Shown piece after piece: positions 26,901-38,795 of a stretch of 64,000 nt of DNA. Below the pieces are notes generated by a model. It was not told the DNA's origin. It did not search any database and saw only the letters and a program-made list of their open reading frames with translations. The stretch's first letter is position 1; each line of letters starts with the position of its first letter. This stretch comes from Helopsaltes ochotensis (Eukaryota; Chordata; Aves; Passeriformes; Locustellidae): assembly GCA_013400155.1 (NCBI GenBank), contig VXBM01000137.1, positions 405,388 to 469,387 on the forward strand. The letters are read 5' to 3'. The position numbers and the translations under genes were made by a program.

Positions 26901-29372
26901 TGAAAAATCCTTTTTTATTTTGAAAAATGTGTTTTGCTTCAAACTGATATGGTATCAAATTGTAGCTTGTGGAAATTTTCTGCAACCTGGAAGCTGCAAG
27001 GTTTGGTCATCTTATATGGTTTTACTATATTAAATTGTTGTCTGTTTGTATTCTGGTGATACTGTCAGATATTTTTGGTGTGGTAAGCTCGGCATAAACA
27101 TAGAAAGAAAAGTCTGTCATACTGTTAGTAAGTGATGCTGTAATATAGTGTTGGCACACAGAAAGGTTATGGTAAGATGACTGCAAAAGGCCTCAAAAGG
27201 AGCATGCGATCTCAATGTAAAACAAAGGTGGGTGAAAATAGAGAGGACTTTTTATAGAATTTCTTTTTTAGTTTATTAAAAATTTATATTTACAGATAGT
27301 AATAGCTTTGAAAAAATACTAGGTGGAACATTTTGTTTTCTAGAAATAAAAAAGGGGATGAGAAATGCTGAAGTTGTGCTGTTTAATTTGCTACTGTCTG
27401 TGAATGGAGTCGATTTTTTGATACACAAGAATTTAAGTAACTTTTAATTGACTTAGCAGTTCTTAAACCAGGGAATTATAAAATAGTGTTTGAAATTTAT
27501 AAGTATCAACAAAAATTACAAGCTGCTCATTCTAGTAGAGACTACTCATACTCTAATACCTTAAAGCCTGTATGTATTTACTGGGCACCACTATAGCTCG
27601 TTATTTCCATAACGAGAAGGAAATACATGACTTGCCTTTTTTGAACACAGAGCAGAGTAAGACTCTGACTCTCCAACTTGCTCCTCTCTTCCCTGCTCCT
27701 TATTGAGGGTTCTTGTGTCCCTTTCCTTCTACTCTTCTCTCCGTAGGTCTTTTTTAATGTCTTTTTTGTCTTCTGTCTTTGAAAATGTCTGTAATTGCAG
27801 TCTAATATAATAACTTCCCTAACAGCCAGTTTCATGAGTGTGTGTTACAGATCAGGATATACTCTGGGTTTTCTATAGACTCTATAGATGTCTGTTTTGA
27901 AGATGAGTTTATTTATGTCTGCAGGAGGTAGAATCATGTTATTTGTGTAAGAAGGACTTCAGCATAATTTTTTCCCATTTCTTTACCTGTAAAAGGTGAC
28001 TATTGACTCAACTCCACAAGGGAAAGTTGAAGTTGATCCAAAGTGGAGCAAATTGTATATTCACACAGAGGGAAGTCAGCATTAAGGCAAATTTCAATAC
28101 CAAGTTATTTAACACATTTTGTAATAGCTACCAGACTTGATATCTGAGCATGATTTCCCCATACCATCATAAAAGCACTCTGAAGTTCCAAATTATCATG
28201 AAACCACCTTTTTAGCACAATCTGTAGGAGTCTGTAAGTTGCCTTCTTAGCATGTAGTGCAAATGAGGTTTATAAGCATAGATTAGTTGACAGCAGTCAA
28301 AATAGTAAACAAAAATTTTGAAGCTGTTAGGATATATTGGATATTTTAGGCTTTTCTTTGATGTTATTTTTAACAGAGTGGTTAGCAACTGGTAAATGAT
28401 GGTTGGTAAAAATGCAACTGGTCCTTTCTGGTGGAAAGGTGGACTAGAGATCATGATCTTCAACCAGCGTGGTAATGCTGTGTTTGGAGATAACCCAACA
28501 GTTGCATTTCATGGCAAAAGCAGCAGCTCACTTACTTCTGAACACTGGAAAAAAAAACCATGTTAAACTGCAGTTCCAGAAACAGCATTGTTTTTGTTTT
28601 CATTTCTACAAAATTTTCAAAATGTTCACATTGTTCAGTGAAGCTGTATTCATTGTGCATCCTACATATCTCAGATGCTCCTCTTCGTTATAGGTAAAAT
28701 TATCTCAGCAGTTGAGATACTGTTATTTCAAAATTAAAGGCTTTGGTAATAGATAATGAGCAGCAGATCGTAAACTCAGGTCTATGCTTCCCAAAGGCTG
28801 AGTTTTAGTGAAATGAAGATTAGTGGCTATACAGCATGAATGATAAGGACTTACTTTGTTTCACTGTTTTTTATGAACTGTGTTATCTGCACTTCATGAT
28901 TTTTGAAAAAGAAGAGAGTTGTTTTATAAGCTGTATCTAAAATACTTTTTTTCCTTCTTGATAAAATAACTAGCAAAGCCAAAAGTACCAGTTACTCATT
29001 TTTGTTTAGACATTTTTTCTTGCTGACCCCTAGGCCACAGAATTCTATTTTGTTGTAAATGAAATACTATCATGCGCAATAGTTCAAATACATTTTTATT
29101 GCATTAGTTTTCTTATTTTCAATTATTAATGTTAATTATCCAGTTTACCAGTTAATTCTGTTGCAAGAATAATTCAGGTATGTGTTTGTTCATAGATGTT
29201 TTTACTTCACATTGACCAAAGAAAATATTTCCAGCAGTTAAAATAAAAGGATAGTTAAGTAATTTCCACCCAAGATACTTCAGCTTGTAAACTCACTGTG
29301 CAGATTTTTTTTCTACTGTAGGAGTCTGAACCACCAAATCTAAACTTCATCTATATATCTGTGTATATTTAG
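20902..29372 (+). other. C8orf34: Intron, 8,471 bp
   Basis: A GT-AG intron (gtaaga to atatttag). The main recognisable content is a decayed sense-strand CR1 at about 22700-24155. The rest is AT-rich sequence with no supported exon, RNA gene or further transposon. Confidence 0.85.
22700..24155 (+). mobile_element. Old CR1 LINE fragment, sense orientation
   Basis: Collinear similarity to the 3' half of CR1 can be followed along the + strand. In order these are the segment around ctgaaagaggagaataatatcattgcaaggcca, the reverse transcriptase region around gatcagcctaacttcattctctgcaagg (22928), the catggattcatgaga and actatgactttagcaaaacctttg blocks, the degraded active-site area near 23340-23400, gttcaacacaggcaaattc, ggtccaccaagatgatg, tggaacaggttgtccagagaggctgtgg (near 24000), and the tail gtccttttcagcctaattat. 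The coding frame is destroyed by many stops and indels, and the terminal ATTCTRTG repeat is lost. The divergence implies an old insertion. Both ends are approximate. Confidence 0.85.
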
Positions 29373-29501
29373 TGCCAAGGTCAATAGAGCATCCTAAATG
29401 GGATTGGAAGACAAAACCGGAGAACCATGATTTTGATGAACTAAATCATATTCTTCAAGAGAGCAAAAAGCTTGGAAAAGCCCTTGAGAATCTGTCTCGC
29501 A
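29373..29501 (+). CDS. C8orf34: C8orf34 homologue, internal coding exon
   Basis: The exon runs from the acceptor gtatatttag to the donor gtaagt at 29502 and is 129 nt, phase 1 to phase 1. Translation gives P-R-S-I-E-H-P-K-W-D-W-K-T-K-P, then D-F-D-E-L-N-H-I-L-Q-E-S-K-K-L-G-K-A-L, then E-N-L-S-R. The tryptophan pair in a basic context followed by an amphipathic, probably helical stretch matches human C8orf34 very closely. The leucine/isoleucine spacing could support a short helix or coiled-coil contact (inference). No annotated domain is known to me here, and the segment is more conserved than expected for a disordered linker. Confidence 0.95.
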
Positions 29502-30959
29502 GTAAGTTGATTGATTTTAGTTTTTTAATGTAATCATGCAGCCTGAATTGTAATTTGGAAGTATATATCAGGAAGGTGGTCTTCTATTCAATGAAGACCA
29601 AGGTCATTGACATCAGCAGTTACACTCTTGTTAATAAGGTTTACAGATTGTCTGAGATAATTCAGGAGCTCTCCTGGAAACTGAAATTACAACCCCTGTG
29701 CCACCTTTTTTTTTTTTTTTTCTTTATTTTTTTTTAATAACATTAGTTTTCTACCAGTTTAGTGAGCTGAATTAGCTCATAAAAAGATCAACACAAGAGG
29801 CTGTTTTAATGAAAATGGTGGGAACATGCAGCAGGGAGACTGCTCTTTTGTGTGGTAGTTAAATGGGATTAACCTTTGTAAAACCTGAACCTCACTGATG
29901 GAGTTCAGATCTGTTACTGAAAAACATTTAGCTATTTTGTATCCTGGATTTCCTTGACCTTCTCGTTTTCAAAGGAAATTAAAATATTTTAAAGCATCTC
30001 AAATACTCAGAAACATGAAATACAGTTATTTCATAATAAACCCCATGTATTATCCCTTAAATACTCATATAATGAACAGCTCTGAAGCTTACTGAATATG
30101 ATCAGGAATAGCTGCTCTTTTTTTTTTTCTTTCTTTCCTGTAGAAGAGAATTTTGAAATACATTGGTGGGAGCAAATACTGTTAACAACTTTTAATGTAT
30201 GAAATGATAACAAGTAGTCTTTGCCATGCTAAATGAAAACTAGGTGTGGCATGATCTGGGAGATCATGTTTGAGAGAAATGTTTATATCTTCTCTCATTA
30301 AATTTTATCCCTGGCAGTTCTTGATTCACTGGAGAATTTACAGATAGTCAGGTCAGAGACAGCACTGAATGAGGAATGGAAGATTTGTTTTGCAAGGAAT
30401 TTTGAGATTCAGCAGTTTTCCAAATTGTGCCAAATACTCAAAACTAGTTTTCCCAAATCACACTCTCCCAAATGTTTTGGGATCACCAAAATTGATCACC
30501 ACAATTATATGCTGAGCAACTTTCAAACTTCTATTATAGTAGTATAGTTACAGAGCTTTTTTGAAATACTTTTCTAGTAAATTGGTCTATCTGCCTGTAA
30601 GGAGTTAAACCAACTCTGGTCAGCATCTCTGATTTGCAAATATCACTGATGGCTGACTGTGATGAATGTGAGTGTACGTTTCAAGTTTTCCTCCTTCAGA
30701 GACTTGTAGGGAAGCTATGCACAGCTACAGAAACAATTATTTTGAATTTCAGAATGGGTTATTTATTCACTCTCTGGAGATACAAACCAGTCAGATGTGA
30801 GAGTTCAGTAATTAATACCTAAATCCACTCTTCAATCCTACATCTTTGTCTTTCCTTCAGAATATTGTGAAGTCTCCACTTTCACCTTGAGCTATACCTA
30901 TACTTGAACTATACCTATATACAAAAACAGATTTTGCAGCATTCTGTCTTTCTCCTTGC

Positions 30960-32150
30960 CCCCACAGTTTTCTAACTGGAATGTAAAACTCAGCAGCTCT
31001 TCTGGGTCTTACACTTGGACTGAGTGAATGTACCTGGTCACCATTGTTGGGGTCTATTTTTCATAGTAATTTCACAAATGAAAAATTCTTCAATGTTTCT
31101 TGCTAGTACTTGATGCTTTCTGGTGGTTTGTCAAGATAACAAGGAATTTGAATCCCATCCCCCAGAGGGCTTTAAATCACTTGCAGCCTGATAATAAGTT
31201 CACTTTCATACAAGTGCTCTCTATTTCTCCATCCAGATCATTAATGGAAATATTTTCAGACCTCTTCATGATCCCATTTCAGATCTGACAACCAGCCCTT
31301 GAAAGCTAATCAGTAACTGTGTTTTTTCCCACCAGATGTTTTTCTACCTTGCAGTGTTTTCACGTAGATTGTAATTCTTGAATTTTTTTACTGAAGTATC
31401 ATCTAGGTTAGTAAACAGTCTTATAGCTAGAGTATTTTGCATCTGCTTCTTCTTACCCACTAAGCAAGTTTTCCAGTTAAGAATGCAATTAGACTAATTT
31501 GATGCAATTCATTCTTGATAAATTCATGTCAGCTCATTCTTATCAGCTTTCTATTCCATTAGATGTTGATACATTATTTATTTAACACTTTTGTCTACGA
31601 TTCTTGCTGTTGTCTGATTTAGGTTTGGTAGTCAGTAGTTCCCCACACCTTTCCTTTTTCTCTTTCAAAGATGTATTTGCCTTTTTCTGTCCTCTCTGTT
31701 CCTGAAAGACAGTTGTTAATGGATTAGAGGTTTCTTCAGTTAGTTAGTTAAATGCTCTGGAGTGAATTTCACAAGAGTCTGCTAACTTGAATCTATCTAA
31801 ATCACCAGCACATCTTTCAGCTTCCCTTGTCTGGCTTGCAGTTTAAAACCATTGCTTTCAAGCATCTGGCTGCAATTGATTTTTTTTGGTAAAGACTGAA
31901 GCAGGGAAAGTATTGAACACTGGGAATTCTTTGTATCATCTCTTATTTACTTTCCTTCTCTTTGATGTAATAGTTCTGTATTTTAATTTGTTCTCCTTTT
32001 CTAGTGTATTTATAGTATCCTTTCTTATTTTTTTTATGTTCCTTTATAGTTTTTAGTTACTCTTTAACCATTTTTGTTGGTATAATTAAAACACTTGCAT
32101 CAGATTAATTCTAAGCTGTATGTCCTTGTTTCCAGGTTTTGTACTTCTGA
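30960..32150 (-). mobile_element. Very old L3/CR1-like LINE relic, antisense
   Basis: The + strand reads as the reverse complement of an L3/CR1-type reverse transcriptase region. Recognisable blocks in order are cctcttcatgatcccatttcagatctgacaacc (31260), ttaggtttggtagtcagtagttccccac with an adjacent ctttcaaagatgtatttgcc (31620-31680), ctctggagtgaatttcacaagagtctgctaacttgaa (31755), gcatctggctgcaattgattt, ggtaaagactgaagcagggaaagtattgaacac (31890), and a degraded tail near 32000-32150. No frame survives. The match is to a general family pattern I recall, and the divergence suggests an insertion that may be shared well beyond birds. Boundaries are rough. Confidence 0.6.
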
Positions 32151-34157
32151 TTTTCACTTCATTTCAATAAATAAAAAAATCTTTGATATTATTTCTTACA
32201 TGTCAGCATGACATTAAAAAATCAAAATGAAAAATGTGAAAATTTTATAAATAGAGAAAAGGTAGAATTTTGAAAATAAATTAATTTTATTGTTCTTGCA
32301 GAGATAGAATGTAGATTGCACATAGGAAAGGTCTTAGGGGGCTTCAATGAATAGAAGGTCTAGGACTTTAAAAAGTGTAAGCTGCATGAAACTCATTCTG
32401 TGCTGTACCCAAACATCCCACGTGGTGAATTTTGAAAAAGCCATTACAAGATCCCATATCTACCTCTCCTGTTGCTTGTTTTGGGCAGCCTAGTTGGTGC
32501 TTTTGTTTCTACAAGCATGCCATGAGTTTAATGCTGCGTTTGATACTAATCTTACTTTGAAGTGGCATGGGAGACACTGGTGGTGTTGAGACACTGGTCT
32601 CAACAGCTGAGTACACAAATGATCAAAATGTACTATCAATGGATTTTTACAGCACCCTCTCTTTTTGCCTTTAGTATTTTAACAGCAAAGAGTGACCCAT
32701 AAAATCAAATTTTTGAAGTGAAATAAATTTTCTGTCAACTCTTGGAATTTGTTTACATTTTAAAGATAAGCTTTGGATCTTTTAGTGAGTTTCTATGACT
32801 TTGTTGCCTGTTAGATAGTTGACATAGCCTGTGAATTAAATCCTAGTTTCTATTACTTCATTTACTGTGCAGTCTGGATACCTGCTTTGAGACAAACTTG
32901 TGTACTTTATGCAAATTGGAACCGCCTGTGAGATTTGGAAGGTGAGACTCGGGCACTTAGATATCTGGTCTCGTCTGTATTCAGTCCTAGTGATTAAAAC
33001 TGAACTTGCTTTTGTTTGGACCCTTTCCCCCAACCCCCATCAAGAGTAATTCTGTGCTTTAGTAGGTCCAAGAAACTAACAAGTGACTTCACACTCAGAG
33101 TTAAAAGTATCTTAGGAGTTTTAAGAGTCTGGAGAAGATTATTTTTATAATTATAGTCCAAGTGTGGTGATGATTTAAGTATACCATTTTTCAGAGGCTT
33201 GCCCACATGGGAGAGCTGGATTTTGTTTGCTGCTTCAAACAGCTATATGTCATTGAACTGGATTTGAAACTTTCGAGTCATCTATTTAGGGAAGATTTTG
33301 TTTTATAAAACAACTTACAGGAATATACTGCATTTCCCTTGTGCATGTTTCATTTTCTTTTATTGCAAGGTCTCCTACCTTTATTGCTGTCAGCCTTCCT
33401 CCTGTGCTGATCATAAGGAAGAAAAGTTCCATCCTGTTTCAAAAGTATGCTCTTGTACTTCACCTTCTGGCCCATTTGCCTTTAAACATAATTAAAATCT
33501 GTATAGGTAAGGATCTTGCTAATGAATATGCCTTTGTCTTTCCTCCATTTTCTGACGATGGAAAATAGATAACAAGATATGGAAACCAGTGAATTACGAG
33601 AGTTTTGAGTAGGGGAAATTGAGGACTAAATCAGTGAGATCATGCTGCAATTAGGTGGAAAGTCTGCATAATTAATGAACGACTTTGCATCTGTTATATG
33701 AACAGTTAAGCATTAGGGTGCATATTGAAAATGTGTGCATATTGAAGTTGCTGGTAACTGCATTTGATGAAAAAATATCTTCCACTATAGGTACTCTTTT
33801 ATAATCACAAATAGCCTTTTAGTGAAGATAACTGACTTTTTTTTAGTGTTTGAATGTTTCTTCAGGCCAAGTGTACACTTCAGATCAAAGGGGAAGAAAC
33901 AAATTTATCATGCTTTGAATTCAGTTAACATTCTAAGATCAGAAAATGGTAATAAGTTAACATGAACCAAAACTATTTGATGATGAATCTGAGTCAGCTT
34001 CAGGGAATCCCAGAAACAATGGTATCTACGTATAACCAACAGGGGAAAAATCCTCTTTTGTTCCATAGTTTTGTAAGGAAGTAATCAGTAAGCAATCAGT
34101 AAACGAGAAAACCATGGTTTTCTATCTAGTAGGAGATATTGCTGGAAATCATAATGA

Positions 34158-34285
34158 ATTATAGAATCACAGAATGATTGAGGTTGGAAGGGACCTACCT
34201 CCAGAAGGCATCTGGTTCATCACTACTGCTCAAGCAGGCTCACCTAGAACAAGGTGTCAAGGCTCTTCAATACCTTCAAGAATGA
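34158..34285 (-). mobile_element. Short CR1 3' tail, antisense
   Basis: The + strand reads atagaatcacagaatgattgaggttggaagggaccta, the reverse complement of a CR1 3' end with the ATTCTGTG repeat. This is followed by catctggttcatcactactgctcaagcaggctcacctagaacaagg, also standard CR1 3' UTR. Similarity fades after about 34285, so only about 130 bp of the terminal region is present. Confidence 0.85.
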
Positions 34286-37200
34286 AATATCTCCAAAGTA
34301 TCTCCAAAGTATGTCAAACAGTTGTTTATCATGATGTTAGAATCAGTTGATGTTTATAATTATGTTAAGAAAGGCAAGCATGATCTTATCTCTTTAAGAA
34401 AAATATAAAGTAGTAAAACATAAAAGGGTATGTTCTGTTTATATTTTACAGGGAGGAAGATAAGCAACAAGAGTAAAAGTCTCATAACTAGAACGGTAGA
34501 ACAAGTTCTAAACAAAATCACAATATGTTAACAAACTGCTGAAATCATGTCCTCAGTTTTGTGGATGAACCTGCGAGTATGTGGGATGTGAGAAGCTTTA
34601 TATATCCATCATGAACTACTTGAATGTATTTCGTAGTCTCTGACAAACACATTAGAATGGGATTTCATTTAGAAGCTTCTACACTGTAGGAAACTATTAA
34701 TGACTTACATTCCAGTTATGGAAAATGAACTTCAATTGAATACCATTAACATTCATTGAAGCCAGACATTTCTGATGGTGATCATGATGATGTAAGTGTA
34801 AGTGCACATCTTCAGGACACATAACTAGACTTCCGTCAATTGCCTTATGAGGGACATTGTTTTAGGACATAACATGTTCATATTTATTTTTCAATTGTAT
34901 ATAGTTGATGATCTGAAATTGACCTAGAGTCTATAAAGATGACTTCCCTGTTCAGTTGATCATCTAGCCCTAAATGTGTTCTTCTAACTGAACCACAAGA
35001 CTAATCATCATGTAGAGGATTTTTCCCTTCTTCTCTTCAGTCTGAACTTTAAAATCATGTTATTCTTACGTGAGATCAATGCTTGTGATTTATTTTGAGA
35101 TCAATGAAACCTTTAAGGAAAATAATTTTATCTCAGTACTACAGCTGCTATCTTATACTCCCTTTGCTTATAAAATCCACTTGCTTTTAGTATGATGTAT
35201 GAGTAATAATACAAAATAACATTTTCTGAGATTGAAAGAGGAACAATATGAGCATAAATATTACTCTTCAATTATAAACTGGGGCTTGTATGGCCAGGAA
35301 TCACTTCTATTTTAGTTACAAGTATCTGTTTTCTGCAGATGTTTTAATCACCTTTGTGGAGGTGTTTGCCATTCTGATTCAACCTCCCTGAAGTTTCAGG
35401 ACTAGAGCCTCTTTTTGAGTTACCTTGTCCTTTTCTTTAGTATTTGGCTTGCTAAAAGTTTCTCTAATACTACTGCAGAACTGGAATTTGTGTGACTGTC
35501 ATCATGGATATGGAACTTTCTAGTTCTTAATACAAGGGGGTTGGCATTTGTGGGGAATGTGAGCTCTGACTTTGTCCTTGGCCACTGAATGCTGTAGGCT
35601 ACCCATCTTAACCCCCCTATTGTAGTGTACATCTTCCCCTAAAGAAGTTCTGCAGTTTTGATTCTCTTCTGAGATGATCGCGGCCTAGGAGAGTTGCATT
35701 TTATTTCTCTGTGTTTGCATAATTCATTAGTCACTAAACTTAATCCTGAAACCTGTATTCTCCATTGGAGCCACTCAGAAATTTGGATATAGATAGATAT
35801 TCTGCAAGTCTAAAGCAAAGATTATTTTGCTAGAGAATAATTATTTTTATCTTTTGAAAGCAAATATGAGGAGGAGAAATTAAATCTATGTTTTCTAGAG
35901 AGTAACTATAAGATGCATATTGTGCTCCTATGTTGATGTGTGATGCCTTGAAGATGACAATTTCTTTTAATATAGCCAAATGTTGGGAGGAATATTATCC
36001 TTGTTCAAGATGGATACCACTACAAAAAGTTCAAAATTGCTTAATAATATGAGGGTATATGCTCCTCCTTGATAAAAACTATGAGGTTTCATTTCAAGAT
36101 GCTTTCACAGAAAATCTCTGAGTTACTACTGGAGGAAATATGTCTAATTTTGAATGTGGTAAAATGACTCTCTGCAGGTAAAGGAATATTATAAGAATAT
36201 CTATTATGATAGTCAACAACAAACTTATTTTAAAGTTCCTATTTAAAATGAGTGAGATGTTTAGGTTTTTGTGTACTTTTTCTGGGAGAGGAATGCTTTG
36301 TTTGGTGCAACCATTTAATGTCCTTTATAATCCAAGAATGCTGTGAAATAGTTTCAGTTTTCCTTGTTTTCAATACATGGTTCATACAGATACAGGGACT
36401 AGACCGTACAGTGCTGCCTGCTGCAGTATGGCAGAAGGTTTTGCTATGGGAAATGCAAGTATATCTAAGACAGCCTGTCACACCAATAACAAGAACATAG
36501 GCTTCCCCTGAGAATTTGGAGTTGGAGAATGCATTGGGGCAGTGAACTTCTGGACAGTTGATACGTGATACAATTATTTCTGTGTTTGTGCTCAAATCTG
36601 CAGTATTAATAATGGTAGAATAAGAATGCTGTTTCTGTCCTGAAGTTTGTTACGGAACCTGTGATCACTATGAGGTTGACAAGTCCAGGCACCCAGAAAT
36701 TCCCTGGCCTGGACTGATCCTGAAAATGAATTTTGTCAAGTTAGTCAGAGTTGCATTGGTGTTGTCTAAGTATGTCTAAACTTTGAATGTCAAAAGCCAT
36801 GTGTCAAATCCAGAAAGCTTTGTTTGGCTGGTAGAAAAACTGGCTATTGGGAGCTCTGTGGCCATCTTCTGGATGTTTAGGAAAATGCATAAATATTTCC
36901 TTGAATATTGAGTTAAATAATGGTAGTCCGATGTACATTAAAGTAGTAGCATTTTATTTTCTTAAGATTGGATGCATGTAAGTCTTCTCAGGTGTACATT
37001 GTACCTTTAGAAAAATGCAAGTCTTAAAATAGCTCCTTAACAAATTTTTATTTTGTGTTATTTTCTCCTGTAATTATTTAAGAACCACGAATGAAAAGCA
37101 AAAATGGTAGATATCTCTACCAGTTCCAAAACTTTTATTCTTAACAGAAAACCAGATCTGTAATTTCAGGTGTGTATATCATGTGAAAATATTGTTAGAT

Positions 37201-38045
37201 TTTAAGCTACTGTAAAGCTGATCAGGAATAATGCAGCAGTATGGCATTTTGGGCCTTGCCATTTCACAGAATCATGGAATGGTTTGAGTTGGAAGGGATA
37301 TTAAAGATCATTTAGTTCCACCCCTTTCCATGAGCTGGGACACCTTTCACTAGATTAAGTTGCTTCAGGCCCCATATAACCTGGGAACACTTCCAGGGAT
37401 GGGATATCCACAACTTCTCTGGGAAAACTGTTCCAGTGTTTCACCACCCTCACAGTAAAGAATTTTTTCCTAATAGCTAATCTAAACATAGCCTCTTTCA
37501 GTTTGAAACTGTTATGCCTTGTCCTATCACTACATGCCCTTGTAAAAAGTCGCAGCCCCTTTTTAGGTACTGGAAGGTGCCCTAAGGTCTCCCCAGAACC
37601 TTCTCTTCTCCAGGCTGAACAACCCAAACCCTCTCTCTGTCTTCATAGGAGAGGTGCTCCAGCCCTCTGAGCACTTTCATGACCTTCCTCTGGACTTGTT
37701 CCAGCAGGTCCATGCCCTCCTTTCTTGGTGGGCTCTAGAGCTGGACACACTTCAAGTGGGGTCTCACAAGAGTGGAGTAGAGGCAGAGAATCACTTCCCT
37801 TGACCTGCTGGCCACACTGCTTTTGCTGCAGCCCAGGGTGTGGCTGGCTTTCTGGGCTGCAGAGTTGCAGAGTAATGTCAAGCTTCTTGTTTACTGACAC
37901 TCGGAAGTCCTTCTAACCCAGGTCTGCTCTCAATCCATTCTCTGCCCATACTTCTGCTTGGGAGTGCTCTGGTCAGGTATAGGACCTTGCATTTGGCTTT
38001 GGTGAACTTCCATGAGGTTGGCACAGCCACCCCACCTCTCAGGCC

Positions 38046-38156
38046 TGCCAAGATCCCACTGGATGGCATCCCTTCCCTCCAGTGCCAAGATCCCACTGGA
38101 TGGCATCCCTTCCCTCCAGTGCCAAGATCCCACTGGATGGCATCCCTTCCCTCCAG
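38046..38156. repeat. Three perfect 37-bp tandem copies inside CR1
   Basis: The unit starts tgccaagatcccactggatg and ends ccttccctccag. Copies lie at 38046-38082, 38083-38119 and 38120-38156 and appear identical. Ordinary CR1 copies have this segment once, so it is a local expansion that arose in or after this insertion. Confidence 0.95.
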
Positions 38157-38177
38157 TGTGTCAGCTGCACCACACAG

Positions 38178-38183
38178 CTTGGT
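38178..38183. repeat. 6-bp target site duplication (left copy)
   Basis: cttggt directly before the LTR, matched by cttggt at 38790-38795 directly after it. A 6-bp duplication fits retroviral integration of the alpha/beta (ERVK-like) kind. Removing the LTR and one copy rejoins a normal CR1 sequence. Confidence 0.92.
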
Positions 38184-38789
38184 TGACGCATGTGCTCCTT
38201 TGTAAATCCAACTCCGGCTAGCCTTTTGGAGCACGTGGGAACGCCAGGAGTGGGGAACTATCTGGGAGGAATTTCAGCCCCAGGCAGGACCTTTGGGGGT
38301 GAGCGATCCCCAAGCTAGAGAGTAAATTGCGTCCAGGATCAAGCCAAGGAGAAAGGAGGAGGCCCTCAGTGTGATTTGTCACAGACACTTTATTGCAGCT
38401 GCTGGGGTCTTCACACACATAAAGAGGCTGGGCTCAGGGCTGAGCCCTTTTTTGTACAGGGGTGGGACAAGGGGTGGGCACACTGCACCAGCCAATAGTA
38501 ACACAATGGGGGAGGATCACAGGGAGCGGCCCAGGAAACTTGAGCCAATAGGGAAACCCATGGGGTGGTTACAACCTGGGGGAGCCAACAGAGAGCCAAG
38601 TGAGGGAGAACCTTCTGGAATAGGGGGTGTGGGCAGGCACAGATTGACACTCGGGGAGGTGGCATGAACTGTGACTGACAGATAACTTTCTGGAAAACTG
38701 GGAGGGAACAGGTTCAGGGATAAACCAACTTGGTAAAAACTTAGGGGAGATGTGGGAACAAACCATTGGGGAAACCAAGCATCACAACA
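38184..38789 (-). mobile_element. Solo endogenous retrovirus LTR, 606 bp, antisense
   Basis: The segment begins TGACGCATG and ends CATCACAACA on the + strand, so it has TG...CA ends in either orientation. It is flanked by exact 6-bp duplications (cttggt). On the - strand a polyadenylation signal AATAAA lies at 38394-38389, which sets the LTR orientation as - and leaves about 205 bp for the downstream part. The LTR is more GC-rich than its surroundings and contains no retroviral gene. I infer a solo LTR left after recombination between two LTRs of a provirus. The family is not recognised with certainty. The 6-bp duplication suggests an ERVK/alpha-beta-type integrase. Confidence 0.9.
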
Positions 38790-38795
38790 CTTGGT
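38790..38795. repeat. 6-bp target site duplication (right copy)
   Basis: cttggt immediately after the LTR, equal to 38178-38183. In the CR1 - strand frame these bases cover the Thr-Lys codons just after the catalytic aspartates. Confidence 0.92.
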
